NCBI GenBank assembly: GCA_946902985.2
Contig: OX336388.2
Coordinates: 1,501,104,545 to 1,501,168,544 of the forward strand
Direction of reading: 5' to 3'
Origin: Meconema thalassinum
Lineage: Eukaryota > Arthropoda > Insecta > Orthoptera > Tettigoniidae
DNA length: 64,000 bases
Shown here in pieces: positions 54,501 to 64,000 of the stretch; the stretch's first letter is position 1; each line of letters starts with the position of its first letter. The notes below the pieces were generated by a model. It worked only from the letters and a program-made list of their open reading frames with translations. It searched no databases and was not told the origin of the DNA. The translations under genes and the position numbers were made by a program.

Positions 54501-54864
54501 TGGTAGGAAGCCTACCAATGAGCTTGCTAGAATGCTAGGTTTGGTCACGGGAGAGGAGATTGGGAAGGATGTTTGTATCCAGCTGGCTAGGGACAACTTA
54601 ATCAAGGCAGGGAATAAGCGTAGGCGCCAGCAGAAGCGGGTAAAGTTTGATTCTTTTGAAGTAGGCGATCAGGTGCTTCTGAGGGTTCCATATCCGTCTT
54701 CAGCTGTAGATAAGGAGATAGGGAAGTTTTTTCATCTATTTCAGGGGCCTTTTAAGGTGGTTAAACGTATTGGTGAGTGTGCCTATAGTTTAACGGACCA
54801 GGATGGTAAGTCTGTCAGTACACATAATATTAGGAATCTCCGTAGATATCACTCTGTAAAATAA
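51484..54864 (+). CDS. Gypsy pol polyprotein (protease, RT, RNase H, integrase)
   Basis: Open from the frameshift site to the stop at 54862-54864, about 1,126 codons, no lesion. The first ATG in frame is only at 51577, so translation as a Gag-Pol fusion is likely. Aspartic protease: ALVDSGSERSVIS (DSGS at 51700-51711). Reverse transcriptase: RLCIDARQLN, TMDLSASFWQVPL, VPFGTKTSSSA and YIDD (52768-52779). RNase H: LMTDASMQGISG, TEIEMLAIVY and LTDHHAL. Integrase: HHKALGH...CDSCQRC zinc finger, then D at 54067, D at 54247 and E at 54352, and a GPY/F-type C-terminal module (FQGPFKVVKRI). All catalytic residues are present. Lineage within Ty3/gypsy not assigned. Confidence 0.92.
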   Translation, partial: FKLRTGCAGRSVRQSVRNEVKQCVIVGEEDFMPMSREDLLADQQEFSCIGEKEAFMSTVELSILGKRVQALVDSGSERSVISKGFYDTLIKDGGKLEEIPVKSTYVVTAVGNKSQRVGKQVLLPMRFGNEVDHKTCLVIPNLIYEMILGIDWLNEHSAVIDFDRGVINFVRGNISQEMRMKCKSVDKTVEACVTEVTVGDMAEGKADDEEEVVDLCHIAVEGDKCDQLQQAVDKSGLSVEERDKLLEVLELNQEVFSDKPGLTHVYTHQFEIVDHSPFSGPKYPIPHKFDDAVEKEIGIMLNQGIIEPSTSAYLNPLVVVGKSDGSVRLCIDARQLNCRISGDQQRPECVEELVQKFNGKQWFSTMDLSASFWQVPLREQDRKLTAFSFKSGLYQFRVVPFGTKTSSSALIRALNLVLGRDTHEFVTMYIDDLIVASYTLKEHLDHLDIVLGKLRDGGFTIKLKKSLFCTTSITFLGHTITTQGVSPEQSRLDKIHNTATPRNAKQLRSILGVFNYFRRFVVKYSCLVEPFRELLKQGTKWVWTQVHDEAFKELKRGFVETVMLRYPRLDCPYILMTDASMQGISGILCQEDSEGNLGIVSLASRGLSMAEKRYTITEIEMLAIVYSLGKFRSYVLGSKLQILTDHHALLFIGSCKLTSNRMSRWILAISEYNFEVRHIKGTENIVADFMSRNIGGDEGHQVLEVQEGVVICVTKVSECDYEIRCLRNLLVEQEKDEVLGDILTQLRGMDVDSRIKVGKYWYKLEWGFLARLCHEGAWRVCVPSSLQVTMIWYHHKALGHFGSSKVLFAVQQHFIWKNMGRQIRKVLASCDSCQRCKCPTRFLEGPRQMVITEKPRDLLCVDLYGPLVKAQFGYQYIFVVVDAFSKLVKLYPLRKATGKGCVLQITDKYVPEFGVPLRILSDHGSQFTSKIWKTKLSELGIKHIFSSIRYPQGNLSERVMRELGRVFRTYVSNRHNAWFSKLGDIERWFNSTFHESVKCTPYEIQYGRKPTNELARMLGLVTGEEIGKDVCIQLARDNLIKAGNKRRRQQKRVKFDSFEVGDQVLLRVPYPSSAVDKEIGKFFHLFQGPFKVVKRIGECAYSLTDQDGKSVSTHNIRNLRRYHSVK

Positions 54865-55282
54865 TATGGCATGGACTCTTAGAGAATCAGTCAACATAAC
54901 GTGATGGCATGACAAAACTCAAGAGATGTGACGAAGAATGCTAACCAGCAAAGTGGCATCGAGTGTTAGATGGATAGATGGTATGATAAGGCCTGTGCAG
55001 GCAAATACCATGGCTTGTGAAGCGATAGGGTCTCATGATGAGACGAAGAAAATGAAGTGGTAGACCTAAGACACTTGAGAGAAATCAGTGAGGCTAGGAA
55101 ATGGACACAATAAGACATTCGAGAGAGTGAGAATGTGTGAAAATTTGACAAGTGTGTATGTATATATGTCTTCCAGGGTTTATTTATGTAATAGTGTAAT
55201 TCTTTGTGTTTTCAGTGCGTTGCTTGTTTGAGTGTTTGTGATCCACACTTGTTTCACCCGTGTGAATCACATGGGGGCGTAT
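54865..55282. other. Gypsy region between pol and the 3' LTR
   Basis: 418 bp without a coding frame on the element strand. It ends with the probable polypurine tract (ATGGGGG, 55271-55277) next to the LTR. The lack of an envelope-like frame makes this a non-retroviral gypsy element. Confidence 0.7.
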
Positions 55283-56455
55283 TGTGACTGTTCCGGTCAC
55301 AATGTTCCCAAACCCTTATTTGGTTGACTGCAAGAGAAGTCAGGTTAGGGTAATTTGTTCATACCATTTCTTTTCTTGTTCATCATCATCATTTAGGTTG
55401 TAGAATTTCATTTTCTTAGTGTATATATATCTTGTGTATCTCGGGGACTCAGTCAGGAATATTTCATTTAATTTGTATGGGAGATGTCAGTATACAAGAC
55501 AGCGGATTGTGTAGGTAAGCTACAAGATGTTGCAACAGCAGGAAACTCTAGGCCAAATTTAGATTGGGCCGAGAATAACTTCCCTTGTCTTGAAGAAAGC
55601 TTTGTGTAAATTGTGTAAGGTTCTGACGTCAGAGAAGAGTTTCGCGCCACGAGTTGTAAGAAATATACATGGGTTCGAGATTATTGGTGTATTTTGTATG
55701 GGTTGGAGGGTATCATGACCCTGGCGGAGAAAGACGAAAACATGTGTTTACAAGATGAGAGGTGGGATGTTCGTGTCAAGCGAGGCTTCACTTCTATTGT
55801 AGCGTCTGATTGGAAAGGTCGCGTTCTCGTAATTTGGCGTAGGCCTATTTGGAGAAACAGTTTTGTTGAAAGCATGGCTTGTGAATGTACTCGAAACGGC
55901 TACATATCACAACGATGTTATCTCTGTTAGCACAATTCAAGTTGGGTACGGAAGCACATTCATTTCTCTCGCAGAGATGTGGCTATGTAAACCAGTAAAC
56001 ATCTCTAACCTCAAACCACGTGTGGAAAATCTTAGAAATGCTGGGGAGAACTGATCTATCGAGCATGTCTCGTAGATTATCTGCTAGATCGTCGATGAGT
56101 GAGTAACAAACATCTTTATATTCCAACATTCATTTTGGGTCACATGTTTTCGTCATTGCCGAGGAGAGAAGATAGTAAACCATAGTCTGTTCGACGAGAG
56201 TCCCCGCCATATGTTTAAAGTTGATATTAATACACATATTTTGAAGGTTATAATTAGTTTTCTTTATAGGGAATTACACCTAATAGTTGAACGCCCAAAT
56301 GATACCAGTTAGGTTGACCAAATGTGTGTCCAACACTCCACGACCCTGCCATTTCAATTGTGTGGTATATGATGAAGTACTTCCGATCAAAAATAGGAGG
56401 ATGATTTTGGGAAGTTTTAAATCAGTCGCCCAAGAAGGGCTGGTAAAAAGTTACA
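55283..56455 (+). repeat. Gypsy 3' LTR
   Basis: Colinear copy of the 5' LTR at a constant offset of 6,727 bp from first to last base. Followed by AGTG at 56456-56459. Confidence 0.95.
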
Positions 56456-56459
56456 AGTG

Positions 56460-58696
56460 AACTTCAAATATCTACAATGAAAAGATAAATAATCTCCCAA
56501 GTGATTTTATCCTCACATTTTATGGGGCTTTTGGAAATCGAATTCCAAATGTTTTAATAACACTTTCTTCTGAACGTGAGATTTCATACCTATGCAATCT
56601 AATAACGGCCCTTCGTGGGACATTGCCTTGCTTCTCTAAGCTTCTTCAAGCTCTTTATTAAATGGTGAAGAAAGCTTTCAAGTATTTCTGTGTAAAACAA
56701 GGGGGATACCTTCTCTCCATCGAGGGAATTCGACTAAACTCATAGCTGTCTGAGAACAAAACTTTGCTTCCTTCGTGGGATTTTCTACTCGCCCTATTCA
56801 AAAATAACTACAACTACAGAATCTTCCACTTGCAATAGACTTTAAACAGTGAAAAACTATACTCTACAACATCAAATTACTGCTTACTTTCAACTCAAAT
56901 TGAACTATAAACTGCAATAGTGACATTCCAATCATGTTCAACAAAACTGTCAGTGCTACGAAGCTGTTTGTGTGGCTATCTTCCGCGCCGCGTTCTGTTC
57001 GAAGCAGTAAAACGGCCAGACTTTAATTCCAATTTCCTATATCCCCAATTTTCCTATTACTAACAATTTAGTGTAATTTAAATAATTTTCTTGCAATTTA
57101 CTACGAGGCCTTGCCTATTAATAGGCTCCCTCCTATTTTTCCATGTATTACGTCTCATAATTACTGTATAAATACTCTATGAGGTTATAAATCCACATTT
57201 TAATCCGCAATTTCATTTTCCTGCTGTGTTCAGGAATATTGAATTTGTAATTTCCCCATTGTTGAAACGTTTGTATCTTATGTAATCGAGGCTTCACTAA
57301 TGTGACCTCGCCAATTTGTACTTAACATCTCGTAATTACTGCTTCAATAATCTAAGTGGTTATAAATCCATCTTTTAATCTCTTTTTTTCTTCTCCTGCT
57401 GTGCCCAGGTTAAAGCTCCTTTTGTTTTACTACAAAGGCATTCTAACAAAGAATTGGTACTTTACTTAACCAATCTAACAAAATATCTATACATTTTGTA
57501 AAGTTTCTTGTTAATCTTGTTACGTTTTATACTGACCACTCAAGTCAAAAAGTTCTTTCTTTAAACAAAGAAATAGGTCTACCTGAATTCTTGTTCTTAA
57601 AATGCTTCACTCATTGAATAAACCTTGTTATTATTGGTTCCTCTACTTCTATTGCTCGAAGAGCTGTTAGGTATGGCCTTCCCTTCAGCATCTTTTCTCG
57701 AATTACCTTCTGTATTCAAAGAATAATCATGAGTACCGAATGCTAATAATAATTTGTTGCATTTATAGCTAAACTTCTGCTAACATTGCTCATAAAGCTT
57801 ACTTTGGCTATTTCTTGTAAATCATTAAAGGCAAGTATAGCTTGCTCAGCCAGCTTCCTACTTGAAGCAATTCCTGCTTTGTCCTACGATTTACTACTTT
57901 GAATTGTGGTTTTGTCTAAGTTAGGTTTGGGTTTCTTACCCTGTTCTAAACTTTTAGTCGGCAATCTGCTGGATAAAAGTTTAGCCTACTTTAATGCAAC
58001 AATTGTTTCCTTATGGTAATTTCTACTAATGACAATGATCTTACTAAAGGCTCTGAAAGCGCCTTATCTCTGTCCACCCTGGGGGCATTTGGTTTCTCGC
58101 TTAGGGATCCATCCTTGGTAGGGAATAAAATTAATCCAGTCAATTTCAATATTCTTAGCATATTAGAATGCTCCCTAAAACATTTCCTTTTAGAAAGGAA
58201 AATAAATAATTCAACTTTCCCTTGTTTGTATTTCCTCGCCAGCGAACTGTGTACCTACATAATACTCTATTTTCCGTTCGGGAGGGATGGTACACTTAGC
58301 GCCTGCCTGTCGGCAATCTCAGCTAGCATTGCTCGCACCATTATATATGCTTACAAGTACTTGGTTATACACACTCTTGGTCGCTCTATACGTAAGCAAG
58401 ACTGTGCTTTCTTTATCAGTTTCATTCTTCACGTTTTTATCAGTTTTTTGACAATTAATCAATCTTTAAAAAAATGGCCTATTAATAACACAAACTTTCG
58501 AGGCTAGTATTTGCTTTCTCGCCTTGCACTCACGAGCCTTAATCAAAACCCTACTTTTTTTTTCATTATCTAAACTATATTATTTCTTTCTTGGCTTGGA
58601 TTCATTCCTTTCTGCCTAGAGTTAGTCTCCACTCCCAGACCTTTTCCTTTTCTCACATCATCTTCCCTCCGGTAGTGTTTAAGCCCAGGCTTGACC
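56460..58696. other. Unassigned AT-rich DNA with a ~178-bp direct duplication
   Basis: No gene recognised. Two diverged direct copies start about 57148 and 57326: TAATTACTGTATAAATACTC and TAATTACTGCTTCAATAATC lead into GGTTATAAATCCA, and both end TCCTGCTGTG(T/C)(T/C)CAGG. A 164-codon plus-strand frame at 58013-58507 has no domain signature, and its reverse strand shows no clear homology either. Confidence 0.45.
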
Positions 58697-59138
58697 TACC
58701 ACACGTGTCTGAGGGTTTTTCGATGTGGTGTATATTATGAGGTGAAAAGTGGGGGTTGAAGGATTCCTAAAGGAGCAAGTATCTCTTAAACGACAGAAGC
58801 AAAAAGTATGAAACTTAGGGGGGGAATCAGCTTGAAAAATAAGTAAGGTGTTCGACCGTTTTTTCATAAATCCAATTTAAGGGGCCCATGGGGAGAGGTG
58901 AAATTCTGGGGGGAAAACGTCCACTAAGGAAGGATTTTTGGATATTCACTCATCATCTCCCAGCCAAATCTATTGCAGTTAGAAACATGAAATTTCGGGG
59001 ATATGTTCGTTGTATGTCTAAAACGTCCACTAAGGAAGGATTTTTGGATATTCAGGTTCTAAAGGGGTGTTAAGGAGGTAAACGTGCATTTCATTGAATA
59101 ACAATATCTCATGAGTGGTTTCATTTGGGCATGTGATA

Positions 59139-59219
59139 CTTGGCATATAAACTCTTCTTCTTTTGCTTTAGCGTTTGTCCCACCTCGTGGCAGGGTCCGC
59201 TATGCTTGGCATATAAACT
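59139..59219 (-). repeat. 51-bp retroposon tail with 15-bp target duplication
   Basis: CTTGGCATATAAACT occurs at 59139-59153 and again at 59205-59219. Between them 51 bases (59154-59204) are foreign to the repeat unit. On the minus strand they end GCTAAAGCAAAAGAAGAAG, an A-rich retroposon tail. Confidence 0.8.
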
Positions 59220-60118
59220 AATCATTAAAAATAAGCAGACATGTGTTGAATGATTTTTCGATGTGGTGTATATTATGAGGTGCAAGGGATGAAAAGTGGG
59301 GGTTGAAGGAATCCTAACGGAGCGTGTATCTCTTAAACGACATAGTCGAGGAGTTTGAAACTCAGAGGAAAACAATCAGCTTAAAAATAAGTAAATAGGT
59401 GATAAAGCGTTTTTTCATAAAACCAATTTAAGGGGCGCATGGGGAGGGGTGAAATTCTGGAAGAAAAACGTCCACTAAGGAAGGATTTTTGGATATTCAC
59501 TCTCATCAACCATCCAAAACTATTAAAGTTAGAAACTTGAAATTTTGGGGATATGTTTGTTGTATGTCAAAAACGTCTACTAAGGATGGATTTTTGGATA
59601 TTCGGATTCTAAAGGGGTGTTAACGGGGTTAAACCTGCATTTCATTGAATAACAATATCTCAAGAGTGGTTTCATTTGGGGATGTGATACTCGGCATATT
59701 AATTAATGAATTTAAAAAATAAGCAGACACGTGTAAGGGTTTTTCGATGTGGTGTATATTATGAGGTGAAAGGGGGAAAATGTGGGCGTAGAGGTTTTTT
59801 ACTTGTCAGTTTATGATGTGTACTTTTTTCATAGGAATTTAGGTAAATGGATTTTGTGTTCAGTCTGTGTGTTTAATATACTGTATCTCACTTATTTCTT
59901 ATTTATGTTTGTGGTCGGAAACCGTGTTGTGATTTTGAGTCGATTTTATACATGCGATGCGACGTGACGTTGGGGAGATTTTGATATTTATGTACCATTG
60001 TTGTGCTATATTGTCTTTATTGTCTGATTGTTAACGGTCTTTACCAAATTATTATCATTATTATTCAAAATTAAAGGATTTGAGACTTGCTAAGTGTACT
60101 CTTTACAACTACAATTTT

Positions 60119-60148
60119 CGCGGGCAAAGCCGCGACGGGTAATGCTAG
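60119..60148 (+). terminator. Helitron 3' terminal hairpin and CTAG end
   Basis: Stem CGCGG/CCGCG with a six-base loop (60119-60134), spacer ACGGGTAATG, then CTAG and a host T at 60149. In Helitrons this structure marks the end of rolling-circle transfer; it is not a transcription terminator claim. Confidence 0.55.
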
Positions 60149-60169
60149 TATATTATAATAATCATCATC

Positions 60170-60610
60170 ATCTTCCTTCCAAGTATTGGGCCAAATGTCC
60201 CATTACGGTCTTGCACTTTCCCTCCATCTCTTCATCGGATGTCCTATAGATCTATTTCCCCGTGGCTGGTAGCGAAGGATCTCCTTTGGTAATCTTCCTG
60301 GTTCCATCCTTAGGACATGATGCTTCCAGTGCTCTTGGTAGTCACAAATGTATGTAGTTATTAGTTTCACTTTTAGTTCCTTCAGCACATCCTCGTTTCT
60401 CTTATGATCCCATTTAGTATAGCCTGCTGTTCGGCGCATAAAGATCATTTCGCGTGCTGTGAGTCTGGAGATGTCCTGAGATCTTATTGTCCATGCCTCG
60501 CTGCCATAGCATAGGGTTGGTCTGGCTAATGTGTTATACAAACGCAAGCGTGTATGCCTTAAGACAAGAGATGGCTTCATGACGTGATTGATGATTCCTG
60601 TTGTTCTGGT
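60170..60610 (-). pseudogene. LINE ORF2 C-terminal fragment
   Basis: The minus strand from about 60590 reads HVMKPSLVLRHTRLRLYN, LARPTLCYGSEAWTI, REMIFMRRTAGYTKWDHKRN and closes with WKHHVLRMEPGRLP ... RGNRSIGHPMKRW, the ending of an RTE-like ORF2. Upstream residues in the same open frame (60718-60620) are not LINE-like. It is a severely 5'-truncated copy. Confidence 0.7.
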
Positions 60611-60899
60611 ATAATATACTGTAATATTATAATTATAATAATAAGAAGAAGAATCACAAATTTTCAGCAGAAATGTTGCACAGACGGCCTGTAGAGATTT
60701 CAGACAAATTAAGAACACGGCGATCAGTACTGGGCAGATAAGAAGAACTAATTAATACAACCTTCAAAGAAAAAGTGTACATGGAAGACTCAAGTGGTCC
60801 AATGTGGCCAATAAAGTTAATGATAATAATAATAATACATATACCCAAGTACATAGGGCTAAATGACTACAATGTTGCAAACCTCTAAATGAATTAAAT

Positions 60900-61530
60900 A
60901 CAACAAAATAGCTTTCTTTGGAGCCAAATCTTGCTGAAAAATTCTGTCACCATCTGGAAACCTCTCCTGGAGCTCCCCAATAACTCTCCTTTCCAGTACT
61001 TCGATTTGCTAGTTTGCTTTCATCATTCTATCAACTGGTACTAAAGGTCCCAGTTCCTCATGCGTGAAACACCCCCAACAAATCTTCCCATGGTGTTTTA
61101 TGGTATGTTGCAGATGTACTGAAGTTGTTGCCTCATTTATTGCTTGGTGCACATATTGAACCTTCTGCCCCAGCACTTCAAAGTGGCCCTCATCACAGAA
61201 AACTGCCTTCCAGTGTTCCATTGTCCAATCCTAATGGCTACATGCCCTCGAGAGACATTTCTTGCTCATATTTTGTATTAGAAGATTTTTCATAACAGTT
61301 GGCAGGCTTTCCTTCCAGCAGCCAGAAGCCTGTGATGAATATTAGAAATGTGCCGATTCACTCCCCTTTCCCCCAATTTGTGAGCCAAGTCCACAGCAAA
61401 GAGCCTAGAGTTTGATTTGCTTCTTCTGAAGAGAAAACATTTATCAGTTGGCATAGTTTTCTTATTTCTACCACAGTTTCCTTGAAATTGAGCCATTCTG
61501 TGTATGCCGCTGAATAATTCTATTTATAAT
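60900..61530 (-). pseudogene. Tc1-family transposase relic
   Basis: Degraded minus-strand coding blocks: 61496-61290 resembles the second helix-turn-helix region (VNRHISNIHHRLLAAGRKA), 61221-61009 has VFCDEGHFEVLGQ (first catalytic aspartate) and HGKICWGCFTHEELGPLVPVD, and 60990-60900 has VIGELQERFPDGDRIFQQDLAP with the second aspartate. The third catalytic block is not visible. It is a different family from the intact element at 1840-3304. Terminal repeats not found. Confidence 0.65.
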
Positions 61531-62108
61531 ACTTACATTGACACCAAATCTAGTAGATAACTCTCTTTGTGTCAGTGAAGTATTGTGAAATAATGCTAAA
61601 ATTACTGTACATACACTTCCTGGGAGTTATCAAGACATAGGTATCACTGATCACACAAGGAAACCTCAAAATTCCTCCAAAGAGATGTAGAAAGAAATAT
61701 ACTTTAAATCTAAAACAATAATCACACAGATTAATTACCAATGAATATCGGTGCAAAGAATGGATATACAGGGTGTCATTTATGTAATGAGTACCCACAA
61801 GGGGAGTATAGGGGATGGGTATAGGATCAATTTGAGATAGGGAACCTGGGATCGGAACGGCCTCCTAACCCCAGAAAACAGGTTTGTTTCAGGCCCTCCG
61901 CCTCTGTAAAGTAGGCAAATGCGCCATGTGTTACTCAGAGGTCAGGCGCGACCACCGCTCAACGCTGCATTAGCCGAGAGGATAGCGGCGAGGCGAGGCG
62001 CGGTGGTCACGGTTCGTTTCTCCTGAGGTGCCATGCTTTCATTTTTTAATTTATATTTTTCTTTATTTTTTAGAGGGGCAGGAGGGGGCGTAGTCACAGT
62101 ACGTGTTT
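61531..62108. other. Unassigned DNA before the second satellite array
   Basis: No gene recognised. ACAGGGTGTCATTTATGTAA near 61769 resembles the start of some transposon ends, and 61940-62010 is locally GC-rich (GCGGCGAGGCGAGGCGCGGT), but no matching partner end was found. Confidence 0.35.
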
Positions 62109-64000
62109 ATTCAGTGTTGATTTTTAGCCTACTTTCGATTTTTGCAAAAAATGAAAGTAGACTTATGAGATCAACACAGGGCGAAAAAAGTGTGTCTGTC
62201 TGTGTGTGTGTATGTGTGTGTGTGAGTCTGTGTGTGTGTGTGTCTGTGTGTGTGTGTGTGTGTGAGTGTGTGTACTCCGAATGTCTGTCCCCCCCTATCA
62301 ATTCGAACACTGTGAATGCGATTTGAACGAAATTTGGTACAAAGGTAGCACTAGCAAAGGACACCTAAGTGTCATGTTTTATATCGCCGCCATCTTGACG
62401 GAAAAATAATGGCGGCCACACAAATGTTCAAAGCTTAAATCAAATTACGATTAACCTAATCATCCGATCTCTACCAAATTTTGCAACAACATACCTTTAT
62501 AGAGGAAGCATCCTTTGACCAAATAACTAGGTCATTAGCCTAATAGTTTGCGGATGGCGGCCATCTTTGTGTGAAAATCAATTCCCCCTATTAATTCAAA
62601 CACGGTGAAACCAAATGGAACGAAATTTGGTACAGAGGTAGCACTAGCAAAGGGCACCTCAGTGTCATGTTTTATATCGCCGCCATCTTGACAGAAACGT
62701 AATGGCGGCCACACGAATGTTCAAAGCTTAAATCAAATTACGATTAACCTAATCATCCGATCTCTACCAAATTTTGCAACTACATACCTTTATGGAGGGA
62801 GCATCCTTTGACCAATCTAATAGGTTATTAGCTTAATAGTTTGCGGGTGGCGGCCATCTTTATGTCAAAATTGATTCCCCCTATTAATTCGAACACGGTG
62901 GAACCGAATGGAACGAAATTTGGTACAGAGGTAGCACTAGCAAAGGGCACCTCAGTGTCATGTTTTATATCGCCACCATCTTGACTAAAACGTAATGGCG
63001 GCCACACGAATGTTCAAAGCTTAAATCAAATTACGATTAACCTAATCATCCGATCTCTACCAAATTTTGCAACTACATACCTTTATGGAGGGAGCATCCT
63101 TTGACCAATCTAATAGGTTATTAGCCTAATAGTTTGCGGGTGGCGGCCATCTTTATGTCAAAATTGATTCCCCCTATTAATTCGAACACGGTGGAACCGA
63201 ATGGAACGAAATTTGGTACAGAGGTAGCACTAGCAAAGGGCACCTCAGTGTCTTGTTTTATATCGCCACCATCTTGACTGAAACGTAATGGCGGCCACAC
63301 GAATGTTCAAAGCTTAAATCAAATTACGATTAACCTAATCATCCGATCTCTACCAAATTTTGCAACTACATACCTTTATGGAGGGAGCATCATTTGACCA
63401 ATCTAATAGGTCATTCGCCTAATAGTTTGCGGATGGCGGCCATCTTTGTGTCAAAATCGATTCTCCCTATTAATTCAAACACAGTGAAACAGAATGGAAC
63501 GAAATTTGGTACAGAGATAGCACTAGCAAAGGGCATCTCAGTGTCATGATTTATATCGCCGCCATATTGACAGAAACGTAATGGCGGCCACACAAATGTT
63601 CAAAGCTTAAATCAAATTACGATTAGCCTAATCATCCGATCTATAGCAAATTTAGCAACAACATACCTTTATGGAGGGAGCATCCTTTGACCAAACTAAT
63701 AGGTCATCAGCCTAATCTTTTGCGGATGGCGGCCATCTTTGTGTGAAAATCGATTCCCCTTATCAATTCGAACACGGTGAAACCGAATGGAACGAAATTT
63801 GGTACAGAGGTAGCACTAGCAAAGGGCACCTCAGTGTCATGTTTTATATCACCGCTATCTTGACGGAAACGTAATCGCGGCCACCCAAATGTTAAAAGCT
63901 AAAATGTAATTACGACCAACCTAATAATCTAGTCTCTACCAAATTTTGCAACACCATATCCTTATGTGGGAAACATATTCAGACCAAACTGCAAGAACAT
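62109..64000 (+). repeat. 293-bp satellite array, copy 2 (at least six units, runs off the window)
   Basis: AATTCGAACAC-type blocks at 62300, 62593, 62886, 63179, 63472 and 63765 give five spacings of exactly 293 bp. The array starts after the same leader as copy 1 (TTTTTAGCCTACTTTCGATT, GGGCGAAAAAAGTGTGTCTG, then (TG)n at 62192-62275). The final, diverged unit (ACCGCTATCTTGACGG, TAATCGCGGCCACCC) matches the final unit of copy 1, so both arrays appear to have the same unit order. Confidence 0.9.
62192..62275. repeat. (TG)n microsatellite in the satellite leader
   Basis: Interrupted (TG)n tract with occasional TCTG and GAGTG units; the homologous tract before array 1 is at 32236-32298 and is shorter. 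Confidence 0.9.

Larger units (their letters stand above)
48556..56455 (+). mobile_element. Ty3/gypsy LTR retrotransposon, complete and apparently intact
   Basis: Two 1,173-bp LTRs (48556-49728, 55283-56455), colinear without indels and identical where compared, flank gag and pol. LTRs start TGTGACTG and end GTTACA. AGTG precedes the left LTR (48552-48555) and follows the right one (56456-56459), a 4-bp target duplication. A possible primer-binding site, TAGCACCTCAACGTGGGG, lies at 49732-49749, and a short purine tract ATGGGGG at 55271-55277. Pol order is protease, reverse transcriptase, RNase H, integrase, which defines Ty3/gypsy. There is no env frame in the 418 bp after pol. Confidence 0.95.
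58697..60148 (+). mobile_element. Helitron-like element with two copies of the ~645-bp family
   Basis: Units matching the 3361-6540 array in reverse complement occur at about 58697-59140 and 59206-59790 (GTTTTTCGATGTGGTGTATA, TTAAACGACA, CATTTCATTGAATAACAATA). A ~350-bp unique part follows, then a 3' terminus with the perfect hairpin CGCGG-GCAAAG-CCGCG (60119-60134), ten bases, and CTAG (60145-60148) followed by T. Hairpin plus CTRR plus T is the defining Helitron 3' end. The 5' end was not found. No Rep/helicase gene. Confidence 0.55.

Noticed and set aside
54865..55282. Possible envelope gene after gypsy pol
   Set aside because: Only 418 bp remain before the LTR, with no open frame on the element strand and no signal or membrane segment.
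58013..58507. 164-codon open frame as a host gene
   Set aside because: No domain, no codon pattern or neighbouring exon evidence; AT-rich surroundings make frames of this length possible by chance.
61769..61800. Transposon end starting ACAGGGTGTC
   Set aside because: No matching inverted or direct partner was found in the window.

Overview
The window reads as repeat-rich nuclear DNA from an animal with a large genome, most likely an insect. The evidence is intact or decayed BEL/Pao, Ty3/gypsy, R1-clade, RTE-like, I/jockey-like, hAT, Tc1, Tigger/pogo and Helitron-like elements, tRNA-derived SINEs, and no recognisable host gene. An orthopteroid insect is my guess from the repeat mix; the species is not determinable. 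No prokaryotic gene organisation, rRNA, genuine tRNA or CRISPR array is present. Lower-case unmasked AT-rich DNA separates the elements.

Layout. 1-361: the 3' end of an internally deleted Tigger/pogo element. 1385-3327: a Helitron-like repeat split by a complete Tc1 transposon (1840-3304, intact DD34E transposase). 3328-6676: a Helitron-like element built around a ~645-bp tandem array. 8716-14124: a giant inverted repeat with ~1.9-kb arms and a 1.6-kb spacer. 14277-18790: an R1-clade LINE inserted into the trinucleotide tail of an RTE-like LINE. 18875-20900: small inverted-repeat element, SINEs and LINE scraps. 23678-29478: a BEL/Pao element with identical 184-bp LTRs but several coding lesions. 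30870-36056: Helitron-like repeats enclosing a 293-bp satellite (six copies) and a LINE 3' fragment. 36338-39541: a nearly full-length RTE-like LINE with a few lesions. 39870-45600: an old BEL relic broken open by a 923-bp foldback and a hAT transposon. 45650-47745: an I/jockey-type LINE relic with RNase H. 48556-56455: a complete, apparently intact Ty3/gypsy element with identical 1,173-bp LTRs. 58697-60148: Helitron-like copy of the 645-bp family with a terminal hairpin and CTAG end. 60170-61530: LINE and Tc1 relics. 62109-64000: a second array of the 293-bp satellite running off the window.

Most complete elements are the Tc1 at 1840-3304 and the gypsy element at 48556-56455; both could in principle encode active enzymes. 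The gypsy element carries a textbook programmed -1 frameshift signal between gag and pol (51484-51529). Three very short insertions (32, 48 and 51 bp) with 12-15 bp target duplications record extreme 5' truncation during retroposition. Two unrelated-looking tandem satellites (645 bp and 293 bp) both sit in Helitron-like contexts, suggesting that rolling-circle elements seed satellites in this genome.
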